From contig CAZMXI010000049.1 of NCBI GenBank assembly GCA_964570205.1, positions 1-27,893 on the forward strand: a stretch of DNA of 27,893 nucleotides, given 5' to 3'. Position numbers and translations under genes: made by a program. Below the pieces are notes generated by a model, which searched no databases, was not told the origin of the DNA, and worked only from the letters and a program-made list of their open reading frames with translations. Shown piece after piece: positions 9,031-15,159 of the stretch. The stretch comes from CAZMXI01 sp964570205. GTDB lineage: Bacteria; Planctomycetota; Phycisphaerae; Tepidisphaerales; Tepidisphaeraceae. Within the stretch, counting starts at the first letter, position 1. Every line of letters starts with the position of its first letter.

Positions 9031-10430
9031 TCACCTCGCCCCGATTGCGTACAAGTGCTTGCCCGTCGCCACGAACAGGGCGCCGTTGGCCGTCACGGGC
9101 GTTGAGAATATGGCGGTGTCCAGGGGCACCTTGCCCAGCACCTTGATCTCCCGAGCCGCCGCCAGGATCCACAACTCGCTGCGGGTGCCGATGTAGACCT
9201 TGTCGTCGGCCACCATCGGCGAACCCCAGATTTCATCCTGGGCATCGTGCTTCCAGATCTGCTTGCCGGTGGCGGCGTCCAGACAGTAGACAAAGCCGTC
9301 GAAATCGGCCGCATACAGCAGCCCATCGGCTACCGCCACTGTCGAAAGCGACCGCCCGATGCCCTCAAAGGTCCAGACCTTCCTGCCGGTCGCCGCGTCG
9401 ATGCAGTTCAGGCATCCGGGGCCCTTGGGTTTCTGTGGTTCCTGCCCGATCGCGAGATACACCCTGCCAGCGTGGAACACCGGCGTGGCGATGATGCCGC
9501 TGGGGCCCTCGGGCTGGCCGAACTCCAGCTTCCGGCCATCCTTCTCGCGATAGCTGGCGGGGTTGCAGTCATATCGCCAGATTTCCTTCAGGATGCCATC
9601 GACCGGCTCGGGGTCGAAGGCGTAGCACCAGCCATCATCAGCGCCAAAGAAAACCCGCTTTCTTTCGCCGACATCTCCGGCCGCGGGGGAACTCCAGTGG
9701 CTCAGGAACATACGCTGGCAGATGCCGGATTTCTCCTGGCCGAGCAACTTGCCGGTGTTCTTGTCCAGGCAGATCAGGGCCGGGGCGTCGGGGGCGGGAA
9801 TACGGAGGCCGGACCAGTTGCGGGCGTTGCTGGTGGTGGCATAGAGCCGGTCGCCGAGGACCAGAACCGAACTGCTGGTCATCTGGTTGGGGAAGACACC
9901 CAGCTCATCCCGCATGTCGAATCGCCAGACGGGCTTGCCCGATGTGTCCAGGCAGATGACTTCGCAGCGGTTGGTGACGGCGTATACGCGGTCGCCATCG
10001 ACGGCCGGAGAGGAGCATAGCCCGACATCGGGGTAGTCGCTGACCTGGCCGGATTCGAGCTTGGGCACGACATGTTGCCAGAGGAACTTGCCAGAGGACG
10101 CATCGAAACACATCAATACGCCGGCATCATCGGCGAAATCCGGATCGCGCGGCGTACTGTTGTTGGTGCCGACGAAAACGCGTCCACCGGCGACGGTTGG
10201 GTTGCCATAGGCCTCGGTGCCCAATTTGGCCACCCATCTGACGCCCTTGGCCTTGGCGAGATCGATATTGCCTTCATCGGTCTCTTCGACGGGACCGAAA
10301 TCGGCAGGCAGGCCTTTGGCATCGGGCGCCGCCATGTTGCGGGTGTGGTCGCGGCCCCAGGTTGGCCAATCGGCAGCCGGGGCAGCACCGATCAAACCTG
10401 CCAATGTGGCCGCCGCAATGCATTGGGCTA
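9031..10430 (-). CDS. Secreted PQQ-binding-like beta-propeller protein (5' end in assembly gap)
   Basis: About 465 residues are visible. The frame opens out of the N gap with a signal-peptide core (AQCIAAATLAGLIGAAPAAD) followed by WPTWGRDHTRN, the usual beginning of a mature PQQ-like propeller. Repeated blade motifs follow: MCFDASSGKFLWQ, VICLDTSGKPVWRF, ICLDKNTGKLLG, NCIDAATGRKVWTF and YCLDAATGKQIWKH. These are the AxDxxTGxxxW-type repeats of quinoprotein/BamB-like propellers. PQQ binding itself is not shown, and most planctomycete members are non-enzymatic or uncharacterised. No start codon lies between the gap and the signal-peptide core, so the true start is in or beyond 10431-10440. The open frame beyond the gap is antisense to the divergent propeller gene and not credible. 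It is coupled to the small secreted gene downstream (5 bp). Confidence 0.9.
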
Positions 10431-10440
10431 NNNNNNNNNN
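10431..10440. other. Assembly gap (10 N)
   Basis: Ten N between the divergent propeller genes, which removes the start codon region of the minus-strand one. The length ten is probably a placeholder. Joining the flanks directly would give IPAKNVLAQCIAAATLAG, with a plausible basic n-region, but no ATG/GTG/TTG start. Real bases are therefore probably missing, or there is an error nearby. Confidence 0.97.
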
Positions 10441-10540
10441 GAACGTTTTTGGCGGGTATGAAGGTTGCACGGGCCGCGGGGCTTGTGCGTGTGTCATGCG
10501 GGCCGGGTGCCCGGACGGTTGTTCTTTTCCCAGATTCACG

Positions 10541-11845
10541 ATGAAACATCCCCTCCTTTGCCTCGCATTCATCCTCTGTTTCGCTTCTTCGATTCGCGCT
10601 GAGAACTGGGCGCAGTGGCGCGGGCCGGCTTTGAACGGCTCGACCACTGAATCGAACCTGCCGGATCGGCTTGGTGAATCCACGCAGCTCTGGAGCCTGG
10701 ATCTGCCCGGTGTGGGGGCGTCGACACCAATCGTGCACGGCGAGCATGTGTTTGTATCGTCGCAGGAGAAGGGAACCAACCGCCTGCTGGCGCATGCGGT
10801 GGACCGCAAGACCGGCAAGCTGCTCTGGACGCGGGAGATGGGCGAGGGTTACGGCAATCCGCCCGGGCGGCTGAACAACATGGCCGCCCCGTCGGCGGTG
10901 ACAGACGGCAACACGGTGTGGTTTACGTTCGGCACGGGCGACATCGCGGCGTTCGACTTCGCGGGGACGCAGATCTGGTCGCGGAACCTGCAAAAGGACC
11001 ACGGGTCGTTCAACGTTCTGTACCTGTATGGCGCAACCCCCCTGCTATACAAGAACAAGCTGTATATCCAAGTGATTCACCGGCACCGGTCGTGGGTGAA
11101 CCGATCGGATCGGGGTAATGCGCCGTCGTATCTGCTGGCGATCGACCCTGCCTCGGGGAAGGACATTTTCAAGGCCCAACGACCCAACCAGGCAACCGAT
11201 GAATCGAAGGAATCGTACTGCACGCCGATTCCTTACGAGGGGAAGGATCGCACGGAAATCCTCGTGGTGGGCGCTGATTTCGCGTCGGGACACGATCCGG
11301 AAACCGGCAAGGAGTTCTGGCAGTGCGGTGGGTGGAATGATTCGCACCAGGGGAACTTGCGGATCGTGCCATCGCTGGTGGTGGCCGATGGCTTGTTGAT
11401 CGTCTGCACGCCCAAGGTGCGGGGGTTTACGTTCGCGATCCGGCCGGGTGGATCGGGCCTTGTGACCGACAGTCATGTTGCCTGGACCAACAAGGACCTG
11501 CGCAGCGATGTGTGCGTGCCACTGTATTACAGGGGAAACCTGTATCATCTGGATGGCGATTTCAACAAGGGGCTGGCCTGTGTTGAGCCGGCGACGGGGA
11601 AGGTGAAGTGGTCGACGCCGATCCAGAGCCGATCGGTCCTGCGCACGAGCCCGACGGGGGCGGATGGCAAGATATACATGATGAATGAGCAGGGGCAGAC
11701 CTGGGTGATGGATGCGACGGATGGGAAGATCCTGTCGCAGTCGGATTTGAACTCTCAGGGCCCGGCGAGAGCGAGCATTTCGGCATCGCAGGGCGGGTTG
11801 TACGTCCGGACGGCGGACAGGTTAATCGCGTTTGGGAAGAAATAG
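10541..11845 (+). CDS. Secreted PQQ-binding-like beta-propeller protein
   Basis: This 434-aa protein has a signal peptide (MKHPLLCLAFILCFASSIRA), then NWAQWRGPALNG, the typical first strand of planctomycete PQQ-like propellers. Blade motifs include VDRKTGKLLWTREMGEGYG, IDPASGKDIFKAQRP, HDPETGKEFWQCGGW, VEPATGKVKWSTPI and MDATDGKILSQSDL. The start at 10541 is set by the signal peptide; the region just upstream lacks a good Shine-Dalgarno sequence. It is divergent from a second propeller across the gap, and the two share only the fold and general repeat consensus. The likely location is periplasmic or extracellular. Function is unknown: it could be a scaffold, a sugar-binding protein or a quinoprotein-like enzyme. 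Catalytic residues of true PQQ dehydrogenases (adjacent Cys-Cys, Asp-Glu) are not recognisable. Confidence 0.9.
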   Translation: MKHPLLCLAFILCFASSIRAENWAQWRGPALNGSTTESNLPDRLGESTQLWSLDLPGVGASTPIVHGEHVFVSSQEKGTNRLLAHAVDRKTGKLLWTREMGEGYGNPPGRLNNMAAPSAVTDGNTVWFTFGTGDIAAFDFAGTQIWSRNLQKDHGSFNVLYLYGATPLLYKNKLYIQVIHRHRSWVNRSDRGNAPSYLLAIDPASGKDIFKAQRPNQATDESKESYCTPIPYEGKDRTEILVVGADFASGHDPETGKEFWQCGGWNDSHQGNLRIVPSLVVADGLLIVCTPKVRGFTFAIRPGGSGLVTDSHVAWTNKDLRSDVCVPLYYRGNLYHLDGDFNKGLACVEPATGKVKWSTPIQSRSVLRTSPTGADGKIYMMNEQGQTWVMDATDGKILSQSDLNSQGPARASISASQGGLYVRTADRLIAFGKK

Positions 11846-11930
11846 CGAGTCCGGCAGGGAAGGGTGAAGCCGCAGGGGGGCGATATTGGAGAGCGGGACA
11901 TTTCGGGACACCCTGGGAAATGGATGAATC

Positions 11931-11957
11931 GTAAGATTCTTTATAAGAATAGCTTAC
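11931..11957. repeat. AT-rich inverted repeat, possible terminator of the propeller gene
   Basis: GTAAGATTCTT (11931-11941), loop TAT, then AAGAATAGCTTAC (11945-11957). The arms pair over 11 bp with a 2-nt bulge. It lies 85 bp past the stop of the propeller gene and is strikingly AT-rich for this window. No T-tract follows, so a factor-independent terminator is doubtful; an operator or processing site is possible. Confidence 0.45.
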
Positions 11958-12328
11958 GTCGATCGCCGTTGTTCTGGCGTCGGTGATGCGATCCGATGCG
12001 GTGGTGGATTGTGACAACACGGCGCTGAACCCCCTATAGGAAACAGACGATGGCCGGGGTGCCGGCTTCGCCAACGTCGAGAACGTCAAGCAGGCTATTC
12101 TCTTCTACTGTGGAAAGCTCGACCTTTACCCTCTCGATAAACCCGGAAGGACCGGACCGGTCAGGTATACGTCAAGGGAATTCTGGCGATTCTTGATCTG
12201 CGATTGGGGAGGTGGGGAATTGGTGGGCGGTTCGCACCACATCCCAGCCGCCACATGGATGGGCAGTCTGCCGGTGCGGCGGGTTGGGAACGGGCATGCC
12301 AACGGTCCGGGCGGTATCAGCCAAGCGC

Positions 12329-12393
12329 GGTCCGCAGGTCGGGCGATAAGGGTTGTTTGCGAATCGCGGGGCGTTGCGCCCGGCCTGCGGACC
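12329..12393. repeat. Long hairpin with 17-bp arms
   Basis: Left arm GGTCCGCAGGTCGGGCG (12329-12345) pairs with right arm CGCCCGGCCTGCGGACC (12377-12393) over 17 positions, with a single G-U type pair, around a 31-nt loop. It starts 36 bp beyond the stop codon of the dehydrogenase gene on the minus strand. There is no T-tract. It could be a 3'-UTR stabiliser, a rho-dependent or atypical terminator, or a copy of a dispersed palindromic repeat. Confidence 0.75.
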
Positions 12394-12429
12394 TCACCAC
12401 TACTACGCAATCTGATTGTTGGCGTGTTC

Positions 12430-13449
12430 TCACGGTTTGAGGACGGCTTTGGCGATCTGGCCGGAGTGCATCTGTTCGAAGGCCGTTTGCCATTCGTCCA
12501 GGGGCCAAACGCCGCCCAGCACCGGGCGGGGATCTAACTGGCCGGTGGCGAGGAGGCGGATGATGCGTTCCCAGATGGGCCAGTTGTGGCTGAAGGAGCC
12601 TTTGAGGGTGATGTTCTTGGCTACTAGGGGGTCGAGGGAGAAGCCGAGGGGCTGACGGCCCCAGCCGACTTTGCTGATCCAGCCGTTGGGGCGAACGGCC
12701 TGTAGGGCGGATTGAAGCGTGGCTGAGATGCCGGCCGCGTCGATGGCGCCATCAGCGCCGAGGCTGTCGGTTTCCCTGGCCCATTCGAGGGCATTGCCGA
12801 TGAGGGGGGTGCAGCCGAGCTTGCGGGCGATTTCGAGGCGCGTGCGGTCCTGTTCGAGGCCGACAACGCCGACGACAGCGCCCTGGAGGCGGGCCATGGC
12901 TGCGCAGAGCAGGCCAATAGTGCCGGGGCCGAAGACGAGGATGCGGTCGCCGGGTTTCACATTGCCTGAGTTGACGACGGCGGAGTAGGCGACGCAGCAG
13001 GGCTCGCACATGGCGGCGATTTCGAAGGGGAGGGAGTCGGGGAGGCGATGGAGGCAGCGGGCGGGGACGCGGACGAAGCGGGTCATCGCGCCATCGACGC
13101 CGTAGCCGAAGCCCTTGCGGTCGGGGTCGAGGTTGTAGAGGCCCTGGCGGGTGAGAGGGGAATCGGGGTTGATGACGGCGGCGGTTTCGGAGACTACGCG
13201 ATCGCCTGGGGCGAAGTTACGGACGCACTGGCCGAGGGTGTGGACAGTTCCGGCGAATTCGTGGCCGAGGACGACGGGGTAGTTGACGTGCCAGGAGTGG
13301 TCGGCGGTCCATTGGTGGAGGTCGGAGCCGCAGACGCCGACGGCAGCAACTTCGAGGAGGACATCAGCCTCGCCAATCTGCGGGATGGGGAAGGGGCGGA
13401 GTTCGACGGCGTGCTTCTGCGGGGCGAAGTTGATGACGGCGGGGTTCAT
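12430..13449 (-). CDS. Zinc-dependent medium-chain alcohol/polyol dehydrogenase
   Basis: This 339-aa protein of the MDR superfamily is similar in layout to sorbitol, L-threonine or L-iditol dehydrogenases. It likely oxidises a secondary hydroxyl of a sugar alcohol or sugar acid with NAD(P)+. The catalytic zinc site is visible: C40 in GVCGSDLHQW, H63/E64 in LGHEFAGTV, and the EPCCVAYSAV segment. The Rossmann fold carries VFGPGTIGLLCAA. The four-cysteine structural-zinc loop of many ADHs is missing: the stretch between VVSETAAV and VDGAMTRFV has no cysteine. ATG 13449 was chosen because homologues begin just before the first strand; a start 13 codons upstream (13488) is possible. It lies 101 bp downstream of the HPS-family gene on the same strand, so the two may form a sugar catabolic unit. 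The substrate is unknown. Confidence 0.88.
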   Translation of the reverse strand: MNPAVINFAPQKHAVELRPFPIPQIGEADVLLEVAAVGVCGSDLHQWTADHSWHVNYPVVLGHEFAGTVHTLGQCVRNFAPGDRVVSETAAVINPDSPLTRQGLYNLDPDRKGFGYGVDGAMTRFVRVPARCLHRLPDSLPFEIAAMCEPCCVAYSAVVNSGNVKPGDRILVFGPGTIGLLCAAMARLQGAVVGVVGLEQDRTRLEIARKLGCTPLIGNALEWARETDSLGADGAIDAAGISATLQSALQAVRPNGWISKVGWGRQPLGFSLDPLVAKNITLKGSFSHNWPIWERIIRLLATGQLDPRPVLGGVWPLDEWQTAFEQMHSGQIAKAVLKP

Positions 13450-13482
13450 GGGAAGAGTTGTTAGTTGTTGGTGATTGGTTGA
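13450..13482 (-). promoter_or_regulatory. SD-less CA-rich leader of the dehydrogenase gene
   Basis: On the minus strand, the bases before ATG 13449 are an almost G-free run rich in CAA and ACT, ending AACAACTAACAACTCTTCCC. No purine-rich ribosome site is present within 15 nt. Such unstructured CA-rich leaders can support SD-independent initiation; this role is inferred. Confidence 0.4.
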
Positions 13483-13508
13483 CACCATCGCTTCGGGCCC
13501 TCACCCCG

Positions 13509-13534
13509 CCCTCTCCCGGAGTCCCGGGAGAGGG
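13509..13534. repeat. Interspersed palindrome (REP-like), possible terminator of the HPS-family gene
   Basis: CCCTCTCCCGG (13509-13519), loop AGTC, CCGGGAGAGGG (13524-13534) form a perfect 11-bp stem. Together with the preceding CCCTCACCCCG it resembles a palindromic repeat commonly scattered between genes in high-GC environmental bacteria. It starts 17 bp past the stop of the gene at 13551-14258 (minus strand) and could end its transcript. Confidence 0.6.
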
Positions 13535-13550
13535 TAGTGGGAGGACAATT

Positions 13551-14258
13551 TCAGCGACACCCCACGGGCACATCGCCGTAGGCGTGGACTTTCTGGCAGA
13601 TGAGTTTCAGGGAGGATTCGAGGTCGCCGGAGGCGGTCTTAAAGGCGTCGGCGTCGATGGTTAATGGAGCGCCGAGGACGACAAGGGGGGCACCGAATTC
13701 GGGAGTGCGGACGGCCTGGTCGATGGTGAGGCCCCCTACCGCCTGGACTGGGATGTTGACGGCCTTGACGACATCGCGAAGCTGATCGAGGGGGCTGGGG
13801 GTGCGCTGGCCGCGGGCGGTGATGCCGCGGCGATAGTCGAAGCCGATGTGGTGGACGATGTAATCGCAGCCGAGATCTTCGAGGTACTTGGCCGAGGCGA
13901 CCATGTCGGGGGTGGCCATGTTGTCGCCCATGACCTTAACGCCGAGGTCGCGGCCGGCCTTGACGACGCACTCGACGGTTTCCTTGTGGGCGGCGGCCAT
14001 CACGACGACGTGGGTGGCGCCGGCCTTGGCCATGACCTCGGCCTCGAGATAGCCGCCATCCATGGTCTTGAGGTCGGCGACGATGGGGACGTTGGGGAAT
14101 TCGCTGCGCAGGGCGCGGACGCCGTGCATGCCTTCGGCGAGAATGAAGGGGGTGCCGGCCTCGAGCCAGTCGACGCCAGCGCGGAGGGCCATGCGTGCGG
14201 TGTCGAGGGCCTCGCGCAGGTCAATGATGTCGAGGGAGATCTGGACGATGGGTTCCAT
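13551..14258 (-). CDS. 3-hexulose-6-phosphate synthase / 3-keto-L-gulonate-6-phosphate decarboxylase family
   Basis: This 235-aa TIM-barrel enzyme belongs to the orotidine-5'-phosphate decarboxylase superfamily. The superfamily metal/active-site motif DxKxxD is present as D62, K64 and D67 in ADLKTMDGGYLEAE. Other family landmarks are GVDWLEAGTPFI at the first strands, HHIGFDYRRG, and a C-terminal phosphate loop region (VQAVGGLTIDQA). HPS condenses formaldehyde with ribulose 5-phosphate, while the ascorbate-pathway homologue decarboxylates 3-keto-gulonate 6-phosphate. The motif wording is closer to HPS, but no 6-phospho-3-hexuloisomerase is adjacent, so the exact reaction is open. It is about 25 residues longer than typical members. 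Leader DNA on the minus strand is CA-rich and lacks a Shine-Dalgarno sequence. The dehydrogenase gene follows on the same strand. Confidence 0.85.
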   Translation of the reverse strand: MEPIVQISLDIIDLREALDTARMALRAGVDWLEAGTPFILAEGMHGVRALRSEFPNVPIVADLKTMDGGYLEAEVMAKAGATHVVVMAAAHKETVECVVKAGRDLGVKVMGDNMATPDMVASAKYLEDLGCDYIVHHIGFDYRRGITARGQRTPSPLDQLRDVVKAVNIPVQAVGGLTIDQAVRTPEFGAPLVVLGAPLTIDADAFKTASGDLESSLKLICQKVHAYGDVPVGCR

Positions 14259-14284
14259 GATGTTGGTCAGTTGTCAGTGGTCCG

Positions 14285-14312
14285 TTGCCAGTTGATGACA
14301 AGAGGATACAGA
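14285..14312 (+). promoter_or_regulatory. Possible sigma70-type promoter for the methyltransferase-permease unit
   Basis: TTGCCA (14285-14290), 16-bp spacer, TACAGA (14307-14312). The layout is the same as the TTGCCA-16-TAGAAT seen before the tRNA gene. The next start codon is 65 bp downstream at 14378. Confidence 0.35.
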
Positions 14313-14377
14313 ATGGATGGGGGAGAGTACAGGGGGATGGTGGCGCAGGAACTCGGGCCTCGGGACCGGGAGTGTTG

Positions 14378-15148
14378 ATGGAATCGGTGCAATCGAGCGA
14401 GGCGGTGCGGGAGGCGGAGGAGGTGCTGCGGCTGCGGCGGAGGCTGCTGGAGCGCATTGGCCGGCGGTTTGAGGTGCTGACGGAGCGGCACCGCGTGGGG
14501 TGGCTAGATCTGTCGTTCACGCGCGTGGCCGACCCGAACCGCGTGCTGGATGAGATGGCGGAGGCGGAGGATCGGCGGGAGCGGAGGACGGGCCAGCGCC
14601 GGGAGGGAGATGATCTGCATCTGCCGTATTGGGCGGAGTTGTGGGATAGCGCGTTGGGGATGGGGGAGTTTCTGACGGGCGAAGCGGGAGGAAGGATGCT
14701 GAGGGCGAGGGTGAGGCCGCGGGTAATGGACCTGGGGTGCGGGATGGGCTTTGCGGGGTGCGTAGCGGCAGCGCTTGGGGCGAGGGTGGTGTTTGCGGAC
14801 CTGGAGCCGGCATCGCTGTTGTTTGCAAGGCTGAACAGCTTGTCATGGCGTGGGCATACGGCGACTCGGCGGCTGAACTGGCAGACGGATACACTGGAAG
14901 AGCAGTTTGACCTGATCACGGGGGCGGACATTCTGTACGAGCGGCAGCAGTGGGAACACCTGGAGCCGTTCTGGAGGCGGCATCTGGCGGCAGGGGCGAG
15001 CGTGCTGCTGGGCGAGCCGGGCAGGCAGACGGGGGACCTGTTTGTGAATTGGATTGGGAGTTGCGGGTGGGAGCTTCGGCATCACGAGCAGGCGGTTCAC
15101 ACACGCAGCCGTCCTATCCGCCTGTTTCAGATCACGCCGCGGCCGTAG
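14378..15148 (+). CDS. Class I SAM-dependent methyltransferase (lysine-methyltransferase-like)
   Basis: This 256-aa protein has a helical N-terminal part (EEVLRLRRRLLERIGRRFEV), then LPYWAELWDSALGMGEFL. That phrase is typical of protein-lysine methyltransferase-like enzymes such as the METTL20/ETFB and Methyltransf_16 groups. SAM-binding motif I is MDLGCGMGFAG with D118, followed by VVFADLEP as the acidic loop and FDLITGADILYE as a post-I motif. A protein side chain is the likely acceptor by family analogy, but the substrate is not identifiable. ATG 14378 has GGGAG at 14368-14372. The longer frame upstream lacks a ribosome site. It lies 11 bp before the ABC permease on the same strand, so they are probably co-transcribed, although a functional link is not obvious. 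Confidence 0.85.
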   Translation: MESVQSSEAVREAEEVLRLRRRLLERIGRRFEVLTERHRVGWLDLSFTRVADPNRVLDEMAEAEDRRERRTGQRREGDDLHLPYWAELWDSALGMGEFLTGEAGGRMLRARVRPRVMDLGCGMGFAGCVAAALGARVVFADLEPASLLFARLNSLSWRGHTATRRLNWQTDTLEEQFDLITGADILYERQQWEHLEPFWRRHLAAGASVLLGEPGRQTGDLFVNWIGSCGWELRHHEQAVHTRSRPIRLFQITPRP

Positions 15149-15159
15149 AATGGGCGGCG

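Larger units (their letters stand above)
11846..12429. other. 584-bp intergenic region without a credible gene
   Basis: It lies between the convergent propeller (plus) and dehydrogenase (minus) genes. It holds an AT-rich inverted repeat (11931-11957) and a long hairpin (12329-12393). A weakly protein-like plus-strand stretch runs from 12040 (AGFANVENVKQAILFYCGKL, then LDLYPLDKPGRTGPVRYTS) just after an in-frame TAG at 12037-12039. It has no start codon with a ribosome site and merges into sequence antisense to the dehydrogenase. It may be a decayed gene remnant. Nothing else is recognised. Confidence 0.6.
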
